Part shown: piece by piece, positions 46,325 through 53,684 of the stretch
Layout: each line of letters starts with the position of its first letter
Numbering within the stretch: the stretch's first letter is position 1
Source of the DNA: Thermohahella caldifontis
Lineage (GTDB): Bacteria > Pseudomonadota > Gammaproteobacteria > Pseudomonadales > Oleiphilaceae
DNA: 64,000 bases
Direction of reading: 5' to 3'
Assembly (NCBI RefSeq): GCF_041153465.1
Contig: NZ_CP154858.1
Location: 2,542,001 to 2,606,000, forward strand
Made by a program: the position numbers and the translations under genes
Notes under the pieces: generated by a model
What the model was told of the DNA's origin: nothing
The model's input: only the letters and a program-made list of their open reading frames with translations
Database searches by the model: none

Positions 46325-47503
46325 TCAGCCGGTGAACGCCTGCAGGCCGGTTTGTGCGCGGCCCAGAATCAGGGCGTGCACGTCGTGGGTGCCCTCGTAG
46401 GTGTTGACGGCCTCCAGATTCATCACATGACGGATGACGTGGTATTCATCGGAAATGCCGTTGCCGCCGTGCATGTCACGCGCCATGCGGGCGATGTCGA
46501 GGGCCTTGCCGCAGGAGTTGCGCTTGATGAGGGAAATGAGCTCGGGGGCACACTTGCCGGCGTCCATCAGTCGTCCGGCCTGCAGACAGCCCTGGAGACC
46601 GAGGCTGATTTCCGTCTGCATGTTGGCCAGCTTCCACTGGATGAGCTGATTGGCGGCCAGGGGGCGGCCGAACTGATGGCGCTCCAGGGTGTACTGGCGT
46701 GCCCGGTGCCAGCAGAACTCGGCCGCACCCAGCGCGCCCCAGGCGATGCCGAAGCGGGCCCGGTTGAGGCACTCGAAGGGACCTTTCAGCCCCTGTGCGC
46801 CGGGCAGCAGGTGATCTTCCGGCACGAACACGTCTTCCATCACGATCTCGCCGGTCACGGAAGCACGCAGGGAAAACTTGCCGTGGATGGTGGGAGTGGA
46901 AAGCCCCTTCATGCCCCGTTCCAGCACGAAGCCGCGGATCACGCCGTCCAGTTTGGCCCAGACCACCATCACGTCTGCAATGGGCGAGTTGGTGATCCAC
47001 ATCTTGGCGCCGTTGAGGCGGTAGCCGCCGTCCACACGCTCGGCACGGGTGCGCATGCTGCCGGGGTCCGAGCCCGCATCCGGTTCCGTGAGCCCGAAGC
47101 AGCCGACCCACTCTCCCGACGCCAGTTTCGGCAGGTACTTCTCGCGCTGGGCCTCGGTGCCGTAGGCGTAGATGGGGTACATGACCAGTGAGGACTGCAC
47201 GCTCATGGCGGAACGGTAGCCGCTGTCCACCCGCTCCACTTCCCGGGCGATGAGACCGTAGCTGACATAGTTGACCCCCGCGCAGCCGTACTTCTCCGGG
47301 AGTGTGGCGCCGAGCAGGCCCTGTGCGCCCATCTCGGTCATGATTTCCCGGTCGAAGCGCTCTTCCCGGAAGGCGGACTGGACCCGCGGCATGAGTTTTT
47401 CCTGACAGTATGCCCGGGCGCTGTCGCGGATCAGGCGTTCGTCTTCGGTCAGCTGGTCGTTGAGAAGGAACGGGTCTTCCCAGTTGAAGGCGGGTTTGGT
47501 CAT
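46325..47503 (-). CDS. gcdH: Glutaryl-CoA dehydrogenase
   Basis: A 392-residue FAD enzyme. The start at 47503 ('MTKPAFNWEDPF') follows GGGGAG; an upstream in-frame start would run through an inverted repeat and is rejected. Diagnostic sequences are 'LLNDQLTEDERLIRDSARAYCQEKLMPRV', 'GCFGLTEPDAGSDPGSM' and the C-terminal catalytic 'NLEAVNTYEGTHDVHALILGRAQTG'. It oxidises and decarboxylates glutaryl-CoA to crotonyl-CoA in lysine, tryptophan and benzoate catabolism. A LysR gene is divergent, as for GcdR in pseudomonads. Confidence 0.93.
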   Translation of the reverse strand: MTKPAFNWEDPFLLNDQLTEDERLIRDSARAYCQEKLMPRVQSAFREERFDREIMTEMGAQGLLGATLPEKYGCAGVNYVSYGLIAREVERVDSGYRSAMSVQSSLVMYPIYAYGTEAQREKYLPKLASGEWVGCFGLTEPDAGSDPGSMRTRAERVDGGYRLNGAKMWITNSPIADVMVVWAKLDGVIRGFVLERGMKGLSTPTIHGKFSLRASVTGEIVMEDVFVPEDHLLPGAQGLKGPFECLNRARFGIAWGALGAAEFCWHRARQYTLERHQFGRPLAANQLIQWKLANMQTEISLGLQGCLQAGRLMDAGKCAPELISLIKRNSCGKALDIARMARDMHGGNGISDEYHVIRHVMNLEAVNTYEGTHDVHALILGRAQTGLQAFTG

Positions 47504-47540
47504 GGTGCTCCCCTTGTCTTTGCGTCCGGAGTTTTTCAGT

Positions 47541-47638
47541 CGGGTTGGTCGCCCGTTCCGGAGACGTTGTAAATACATCCCTGTACGCTCAAGGGCCGCA
47601 TCCATGCGGCCGATGCTCCGGAACGGGTGACCAACCCG
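47541..47638 (+). repeat. Inverted-repeat element A (REP/MITE-like, plus orientation)
   Basis: Outer arms of 23 bases at 47541-47563 and 47616-47638 are inverted copies with a single G-T mismatch. They enclose a 52-base core starting ACGTTGTAAATACATCCCTG and holding an inner hairpin GGCCGCA-TCCA-TGCGGCC (47594-47611). The core matches that of element B at 47775-47826, read on the other strand. Short palindromic elements of this style are common in gammaproteobacterial intergenic regions. Confidence 0.82.
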
Positions 47639-47752
47639 CCTTCATGTGTTCGTATGCGTTGCTGGCGATTGAGCGCATCAGCACCCGTTCAATCCAACCC
47701 TTTATTTCATCGGGGTATGTTCTGACGCCCGAGGAAGGAGTGAATCAGGTGT

Positions 47753-47848
47753 AATGAGCTGTGCTTTTCAGAACCATCGGCCGCATGGACGCGGCCGTTG
47801 AGCGTGCAGGGCTGCATTCACAGCGTGTTCTGAAAAGCACAGCTCATT
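47753..47848 (-). repeat. Inverted-repeat element B (REP/MITE-like, minus orientation)
   Basis: Perfect 22-base inverted arms lie at 47753-47774 and 47827-47848, enclosing a 52-base core that on the minus strand starts ACGCTGTGAATGCAGCCCTG and contains the hairpin GGCCGCG-TCCA-TGCGGCC. Compared with element A, the core is conserved while the arms have an unrelated sequence but keep full pairing. The two elements face each other 114 bases apart between gcdH and the LysR gene. Confidence 0.82.
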
Positions 47849-47950
47849 GCGCCTTCCGATAACCTGGTGAAAAGCATACGCCGGATTCGTGACATCGGTA
47901 AAATAGTGTTTTAGTCTGTGAGGTATCGGAAAAAACTATGGATATCCCCC

Positions 47951-48799
47951 GTGTTTGATCTCCGCGCCCTGCGTTACTTCCTCGCCATTTATGAAGAAGG
48001 CTCGGTCAGCGCGGCCTCCCGGCGCTGCCACATTGCCCAGCCGTCCATCTCGGCAGCGCTGAAGCAACTGGAAGAGGATCTGGGTGTCACGCTTTTTGAA
48101 CGCGGTCGCCGGGGTGTGGTGCCGACGGAGGCCGGCCGGCAGTTTTACCCGGAAGCGCTGGCGCTGGTGCGTCAGTCCGAATCCCTGCGCAACCGGTTCC
48201 GCACCTCACCGGAAGAGTGGCCCCTGCGGCTCGGGCTCATGCGCTCGCTGGGAGCGGAACGCATGAGTGGCCTGCTGCGACGGGTGCTGGAGCGGGCGCC
48301 GGTACAGCTGACCCTGGTGAATCCAGAGGAGCCCTGTGATGCGCGGATCATCAGCCGGGAGTCGGCGACCGCGGCGGAGGCGGTGCAGCCCATCTGGCAT
48401 GACCGGTACTTTGTGGCGCTGCCTGCCAGGCATCCTCTGTCACTGAAACCGGCGCTGGCGCTCGCCGACCTGAAGCAGCTGGATTTCATTCATCGTCAGC
48501 CCTGTGACGCCCTGAGCGAGCTGGAAAGGCAACTGGAGGCCTCGGGCATCCGGTTGCGGGTGCGCGCGCAAATCCGCACCATTGAGTATGCGGTGGCGCT
48601 GGTGGCGGCAGGCGTGGGCGCCGCGCTGCTGCCGGACTGGCCGGAAGTACGCAGCCGGCAGGAGGTGGTGCTCAGGCTGTTGGCGCGGCTGGAACTGGCG
48701 CAGGACATTGTGCTCGCCTGGCCGCGCAACAGTGCGCCCACACCGGCACTGGAGGCGCTGATCCACGCCTGTGCCGAGGTGGGGCAGCGGATTCTGTAG
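47951..48799 (+). CDS. LysR family transcriptional regulator
   Basis: A 282-residue regulator from GTG at 47951 ('MFDLRALRYFLAIYEEGSVSAASRRCHIAQPS'); an alternative start at 47918 adds 11 unusual residues. It has an N-terminal winged helix and a typical effector domain. It is divergent from gcdH across about 450 bases that contain the two inverted-repeat elements. It is the probable regulator of glutaryl-CoA metabolism. Confidence 0.85.
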   Translation: MFDLRALRYFLAIYEEGSVSAASRRCHIAQPSISAALKQLEEDLGVTLFERGRRGVVPTEAGRQFYPEALALVRQSESLRNRFRTSPEEWPLRLGLMRSLGAERMSGLLRRVLERAPVQLTLVNPEEPCDARIISRESATAAEAVQPIWHDRYFVALPARHPLSLKPALALADLKQLDFIHRQPCDALSELERQLEASGIRLRVRAQIRTIEYAVALVAAGVGAALLPDWPEVRSRQEVVLRLLARLELAQDIVLAWPRNSAPTPALEALIHACAEVGQRIL

Positions 48800-48808
48800 G
48801 AAGGGTGG

Positions 48809-49585
48809 TTAGCTGTCAGGGCTGTTGCTGTTCCCGGAGCGAAGCGCCTTCTCCAGCGACTGGCAAAGGGTATGCAGGAACTTCACGTCCTTCTCGTTGG
48901 CCCAGGCCAGTTGCTCCAGTGCCCACTGCTCCAGGGGCGAACCGGGCACCTTGTCGAGCTGCTGAAAAAGCCGCAGGATGCGCTGGCGCAGGGCGTCCTT
49001 CTGCCGGATAGTTCGTGTTTCCGCGTCGGGTGTGGCTACCGCCTCCGCCCTGGCGGATGAGGGCTCGGGCTGGCCCGGCTTACTGGCCGGCAGGTGCGGG
49101 TCCGCACTCACGCCTTGCCGCAGAAGGTAGGCATAGAGCATCACCGACTGGCCCAGATTCAGAGACGGATACGGTTGTGCGAGGGGCAAGGTGGTCAGGA
49201 CATCACACTGGCGCACCTCCTCATTGGAAAGCCCCCGGTCCTCGCGCCCGAACACGATGGCCACATGCGGCGCATCGGGCACATGGTGGCGGATCAGCTG
49301 CAGAGTGGCGTCCGGCTCCAGCACAGTGCGCTTGTCATGCCGGGCCTTGGCGCTGGTGGCCAGGGAGAGGTCCACATCGGCCAGTGCCTCGGCCAGCGTG
49401 GCGAAGGTTTCGATGCCCTCCAGCACATCATCGGCTCCATGCGCCACCCATCGTGCGGGCGGCTCACGATGTGCACGGCTGTTCACGATCCGCAGGCGCG
49501 AGAAGCCCTGCGTTTTCAGTGCCCGGCAGGCGGCGCCCACGTTTTCCGGCACCTTGGGTTCAACGAGGATGAAAGTCAGCTGCAT
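48809..49585 (-). CDS. yjtD: tRNA/rRNA methyltransferase, SPOUT family (YjtD/TrmJ-like)
   Basis: A 258-residue methylase. The N-terminal half is close to YjtD in style: 'FILVEPKVPENVGAACRALKTQGFSRLRIVNSRAHREPPARWVAHGADDVLEGI', and the knot motifs 'VAIVFGREDRGLSNEEVRQCDVL' and 'SLNLGQSVMLYAYLL' are clear. The C-terminal extension beyond residue 175 is helical. It transfers a methyl group from S-adenosylmethionine to a ribose 2'-OH; which RNA position cannot be deduced here. Confidence 0.85.
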   Translation of the reverse strand: MQLTFILVEPKVPENVGAACRALKTQGFSRLRIVNSRAHREPPARWVAHGADDVLEGIETFATLAEALADVDLSLATSAKARHDKRTVLEPDATLQLIRHHVPDAPHVAIVFGREDRGLSNEEVRQCDVLTTLPLAQPYPSLNLGQSVMLYAYLLRQGVSADPHLPASKPGQPEPSSARAEAVATPDAETRTIRQKDALRQRILRLFQQLDKVPGSPLEQWALEQLAWANEKDVKFLHTLCQSLEKALRSGNSNSPDS

Positions 49586-49712
49586 TCAGGAGCCCTGATA
49601 CACTGTTGAATTCAATGATTGGGGCGGGAGTATACCTTTTTTGGCCGATGACAGAAGTGCGCGTCGTTTGGTAGGCTGGATTTTCACAAGAATTTTGTCG
49701 AAAGGATTCGGG

Positions 49713-50317
49713 ATGGCACGCACACACCAATATCTGTCAGCTTTTAGCCTCTGTCTTCTGATCTCAGCCTTGCCTCCGAGCAGCGTTCAGGCATCGGGGA
49801 ACCATGCCGGCAAGTCTGAAGCAGTGGTTCAGAAAAAGGTTTTCAACATCGATATCGGTGGGTTTATCCGGCTGGCCATCCCGATGGCAATGCTGGAGCA
49901 GAGTCTTCTGGTTCCCATTGATGGCGGCGTGATGATGGTTTTTCCGGAAGGTGGCTCGTTTGATGCCTCGGTATTGCCCGATACTCAGACGGGATTTCCC
50001 GGGGCAGATATGAGACGGGCGCCAGCATACATGTTTGGTCAAGGAAGCGGATCGGATTCCGGCGATGCATTTCAGAAAGAAATGCAGAAAATGGGGCGGA
50101 TTTTTATCCAGACCTACCAGCCCATCTCGCCAATCCGGAAGTTTGACATGGAGGGGGGAAGGGGTACTGGCTGGAAGGTACCGAAAATTCACTCATCATT
50201 CTTGTCTCGCAAGAAATCCGTGACCATTTGGTCGTCATATCCGCAAAGGGTATCCCGGGTGAAAAGATCATTAACTGGGTTTCTCAAGGTGCCGGGACGG
50301 CCGGGAGACTGAACTGA
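49713..50317 (+). CDS. Predicted secreted protein, C-terminal part frameshifted
   Basis: The start at 49713 is supported by AAGGA six bases upstream and gives a signal peptide (residues 1 to about 28). The first 150 or so codons are followed by a G run at 50153-50158. Adding one G restores 'KGYWLEGTENSLIILVSQ' and a plausible strand-rich C-terminus ('EIRDHLVVISAKGIPGEKIINWVSQGAG') ending at 50317. Without it the last residues are an unlikely basic sequence stopping at 50312. Family not recognised. Local GC is lower than neighbours. Confidence 0.68.
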
Positions 50318-50334
50318 TTATTTCCGACCTTCCT

Positions 50335-51264
50335 TTACTCCGGCACCGGCCGTATCCCCTTCAGCGTCTGGAAGCAGGTACGGCGGGCCAGTTCAAGAAA
50401 GTGGGCCATGTAGGGCAGTTCGCGGGTATCGGGGCGGATGGCTGCGTGCAGGGTATTCCACACGCCGTCCGGCGTCAGGGAGCGCGTGGCCACCAGATTC
50501 TGGGCAGCGAAATCGGCCACCGCCCAGTTGGGCAGCACGGCCACGCCCCGGTGGCTGGCTACCAGCTGCAGCATCATCAGGGTCAGCTCGGTCTGGCGGA
50601 CCTCGCGGAACCAGGTGCCTGCCGGGGCCATGAACAGGCGGTACACGTCCAGTTTTTCCTTGCTCACGGGGTAGCTGATCAGCGTTTCTTCAGCCAGCCG
50701 TTCGGCGGTGATCTGCGGGACCTTCATCAGGGGATGATCCGGTGCCAGCACCAGCACCGATTCATAGCGAAACAGCGGCGCATAGGCCAGAGCCAGCGAG
50801 GTGTCCGGATCGGCGGTGACTACCAGGTCCACGTCGCCGCGCAGCAGGGCCGGCAGGGCATCAAAATGAAAGGCGTTGGAGAGGTCCATTTCCACTTCCG
50901 GCCAGTGTTCCCGGTAGGCATTGAGGACCGGCATCAGCCAGTTGAAGCAGCTGTGGCATTCCACCACCATGTTCAGTCGCCCGGCCTCGCCGCCGGCCAT
51001 GCGCGCCAGCGCCTGCTCCGCCTGTTCCACACGGGGCAGTACCTCGTCAGCCAGGTCGGCCAGTATCTCACCCGCAGGTGTCAGCCGCAGGGGCCGGCTC
51101 TTGCGCACGATCACCGCCACATCCAGGCGTTGCTCCAGCTCGCGCAACTGGTGGGAGAGGGCCGACTGGGTCAGTGCCAGCACGTTGGCGGCCTTCGCCA
51201 GTGAGCCGGCATCCCGCAGGGCTCTCAGGGTCTGAAGATGTCGCAGTTCGATCCGGTGTCGCAT
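50335..51264 (-). CDS. metR: MetR, LysR-type regulator of methionine biosynthesis
   Basis: A 309-residue regulator, with start at 51264 ('MRHRIELRHLQTLRALRDAGSLAKAANVLALTQSALSHQLRELEQRL'). Recognition rests on similarity to enterobacterial MetR across the DNA-binding domain and the 'VVECHSCFNWLMPVL', 'WPEVEMDL' and 'LVLAPDHPLMKVPQITAERLAEETLISYPV' segments. It senses homocysteine and activates metE and related genes. metE lies about 2.4 kb downstream rather than divergently. Confidence 0.9.
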   Translation of the reverse strand: MRHRIELRHLQTLRALRDAGSLAKAANVLALTQSALSHQLRELEQRLDVAVIVRKSRPLRLTPAGEILADLADEVLPRVEQAEQALARMAGGEAGRLNMVVECHSCFNWLMPVLNAYREHWPEVEMDLSNAFHFDALPALLRGDVDLVVTADPDTSLALAYAPLFRYESVLVLAPDHPLMKVPQITAERLAEETLISYPVSKEKLDVYRLFMAPAGTWFREVRQTELTLMMLQLVASHRGVAVLPNWAVADFAAQNLVATRSLTPDGVWNTLHAAIRPDTRELPYMAHFLELARRTCFQTLKGIRPVPE

Positions 51265-51341
51265 GCTCTGGGCTTCATTGAAAGTGGTGTCATCATAGCA
51301 TGAGCCGGCGGCTGGAAAACCCTTCCGGTTACGGGGAGGCG

Positions 51342-52331
51342 TCAGTGGTGCAGACGCTGGCGGTAGCGGCCGGGCGTTTCCCCGAACCAGGCCTGAAAGG
51401 CCCGGGTGAAGGCGCTCTGTTCCGAATAGCCCAGCAGGAACCCCACCTCTGCCAGACTCAGCGCAGGATCGCTGAGATAATGCCGGGCCAGCCCCTTGCG
51501 GGTGATCTCCAGCAGCTGACGGAAATTGAGGCCGCGGGCTGCCAGCCGCCGGTGCAGGGTGCGCGGAGAAAGATGCAGCGCCCGGGCCAGCGTTGCCAGA
51601 GAAGCGGTGCCCCGGGCCATCTGTTCCACCAGATGTTTCTGGGCCTGTTCGATCCACTCGTCCGCCGGGGTTTCCGCCAGCAGTGCATCGGCCTGCCGTT
51701 CCAGCAGGATCAGCAGATGGGGGTTGTGAGTATTGATAGGGGTTGAGAGCACCTGGTGAGGCATGTCGATGGCCACCTGGGGCCAGTCGAAATCCACCGG
51801 ACAACCGAACCAGTCCTCATAGGGGGCAACGGGCCCCGGTGCCGGGTGCAGAAAGTGCACCGCATGGGGCGACAGGGACCGGCCCGTGGCGTGGCGCACA
51901 TGGGTCACCAGCCCGGCCAGAAAGACCTCGTCGGACAGTTGTGTGGACACACCCCGTTCCACATCCCAGGTCAGGCGCACAAAGCCGTCATGGGGTTCGA
52001 TCTGCAGACGTGAAAAGTTGTGGATCAGGGCCTGGTAGCGCTGAAAGTGCTGCATGGCTTCGCCCACGGTCCGGCAGTGGAGCGTCATGTAGCCCAGCAC
52101 GCCGGAGTCCTCCGCGCGGACACAGTCACCGATATGCAGTCCCAGGGCCGGCATGTTGAGATGGGCCTGAATCCGGTCCAGCAGGGCCCACCAGGCGGTC
52201 ATGGGCATGCGGCTGTGCGGTGGCCTCTGATCCAGCGCCGCCATGAGCTCCGGATCATCCACCGGATGCTGTGCCAGAAAGCGCCGCAGCAGGCTGGCCA
52301 GATCACTGGTCACGTAGATGGCAGGGTTCAT
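51342..52331 (-). CDS. AraC family transcriptional regulator
   Basis: A 329-residue regulator with an N-terminal arabinose-binding-like domain ('MTLHCRTVGEAMQHFQRYQALIHNFSRLQIEPHDGFVRLTWD') and a C-terminal helix-turn-helix pair ('TLARALHLSPRTLHRRLAARGLNFRQLLE', 'LAEVGFLLGYSEQSAFTRAFQAWFGETPGRYR'). It is divergent from the fatty acid hydroxylase gene across 287 bases and probably controls it. Confidence 0.88.
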   Translation of the reverse strand: MNPAIYVTSDLASLLRRFLAQHPVDDPELMAALDQRPPHSRMPMTAWWALLDRIQAHLNMPALGLHIGDCVRAEDSGVLGYMTLHCRTVGEAMQHFQRYQALIHNFSRLQIEPHDGFVRLTWDVERGVSTQLSDEVFLAGLVTHVRHATGRSLSPHAVHFLHPAPGPVAPYEDWFGCPVDFDWPQVAIDMPHQVLSTPINTHNPHLLILLERQADALLAETPADEWIEQAQKHLVEQMARGTASLATLARALHLSPRTLHRRLAARGLNFRQLLEITRKGLARHYLSDPALSLAEVGFLLGYSEQSAFTRAFQAWFGETPGRYRQRLHH

Positions 52332-52618
52332 GGCCGGGCACCCTCAGGTTTGACCGAATCACCTCCCGTGGACAGGTCCTTGCCTGACCCGGGGGCATCT
52401 GACCGGCCATTCCGGTGATCCGCCACACCTGTCAGTTGATGGAATGCTGTGCTGGTCATGCGCGGTGGTGTCTCCGGGCGGTTTTTCTGCAGTGTAGACG
52501 AGTCTGCGGGGAATGGCGAGAAATGTCAAAACACTGGCTGTGCACATCAAGAAGTGGCCGGACGGATGCGCGATACTCAACCTGAGCCCAACTCCACAAC
52601 AACAAGCAGGAGCCAACC

Positions 52619-53581
52619 ATGCAGGACGTATTGCACGCCATCGGATTCATCTTTGCCTTCGGCGCCCTCTTTGTGGGCGTGATTGCCGCCGAGGCCTGGT
52701 ACTGGAAACGTCGCGGGCGAACGGACGTCTATGATCTGAAGGAAACCCTGGCCAACATGGCCACCGGCCTGAATTACAAGCTGGTGGATGGTATTGCCGT
52801 CGCCCTGTTCATCCGGGCTTTCTATGACTGGGTGTATCCCTTCGGGCTGCAATACCGGCCGGTGCATGGTATCGGGAGTGTGCTGCTGATCTTTCTGGTC
52901 ACGGACCTGGCCTTCTGGATCAACCATTTCCTGATGCACAAGGTGCGCTGGTTCTGGGCCGCCCATGTGACTCACCACTCCTCACAGCGCATGAACTACT
53001 CCACCGCACTGCGCCAGAACTTTACCCTGCTGTTCAACGGCGGCTGGATGTTCTGGTGGGTGCCCATTGCCCTTGTGGGCTTTGACAAGGACTGGGCCAC
53101 CATCGCCATCGAGCTCAATCTGGCTTACCAGTTCTTCCTGCACACGGAAACCCGCAGCCCGCTGGACCGCTTCGGCTGGATTCTCAACACCCCGTCCCAT
53201 CACCGCGTCCATCATGGCAGTCGTCCCTCCCAGATCGACACCAACTTCGGGGGCGTGCTGATTCTCTGGGACAAGCTCTTCGGCACCTTCGTTCCGGAAG
53301 ACCAGGCCGGGGAAATCCGTTACGGCGTCACCACCCGGCCGCCGACATCGCTCAATCCCTTTCATCTGCAGCTGCACGAATGGCGCAACCTGTTTCAGGA
53401 CCTCTGGCAGAGCCGTGACTGGCGGGTGGTCTTTCGCGCGCCGGACTGGCGCTCTCCGCGGCTGGATGGAAACCGGAAAGAGGCCTTGGGGCATGACGCG
53501 CGGGTGAAGGCCGTGCCGAACAGCGCTGATGACCGGCTGAAACAGGCCGCCCCGGCAGGTGCAGGGCGGCAGGATGTCTGA
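52619..53581 (+). CDS. Sterol desaturase / fatty acid hydroxylase superfamily membrane protein
   Basis: A 320-residue di-iron membrane oxygenase. The His boxes are HFLMH (103-107), HVTHH (116-120) and HHRVHHG later in the chain, with four hydrophobic segments before and between them. Enzymes of this family hydroxylate or desaturate lipids with O2 at an inner-membrane diiron centre. A hydrophilic tail follows 'LWQSRDWRVVF'. It is divergent from an AraC gene. Substrate unknown. Confidence 0.9.
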   Translation: MQDVLHAIGFIFAFGALFVGVIAAEAWYWKRRGRTDVYDLKETLANMATGLNYKLVDGIAVALFIRAFYDWVYPFGLQYRPVHGIGSVLLIFLVTDLAFWINHFLMHKVRWFWAAHVTHHSSQRMNYSTALRQNFTLLFNGGWMFWWVPIALVGFDKDWATIAIELNLAYQFFLHTETRSPLDRFGWILNTPSHHRVHHGSRPSQIDTNFGGVLILWDKLFGTFVPEDQAGEIRYGVTTRPPTSLNPFHLQLHEWRNLFQDLWQSRDWRVVFRAPDWRSPRLDGNRKEALGHDARVKAVPNSADDRLKQAAPAGAGRQDV

Positions 53582-53584
53582 TTG

Positions 53585-53599
53585 TTGAGAGTCTCTCAA
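53585..53599 (+). promoter_or_regulatory. Palindromic LysR/MetR-type operator upstream of metE
   Basis: TTGAGAG-T-CTCTCAA is a perfect odd palindrome of 15 bases. Its TGA-N7-TCA spacing is that of MetR sites (TGAA-N5-TTCA), and it has the T-N11-A pattern of LysR boxes. It lies about 86 bases before the metE start. Confidence 0.65.
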
Positions 53600-53684
53600 T
53601 AATGGCTTGAAAATAATGAACTGTACTCAATAAACAAGTCGCTCCAGAATGTCTATCGAAATTATTCGATGGAAGGAGCGAAGG

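Noticed and set aside
44089..46335. 748-codon plus-strand frame opposite the fused E1
   Set aside because: Antisense to a clear thiamine enzyme; composition is His/Gly/Gln-rich as expected of a shadow frame.
53649..53684. Earlier ATG for metE
   Set aside because: Family alignment starts at 'MLTHCLGYPRLG' and the ribosome site GGAAGGAG lies after the earlier ATG.
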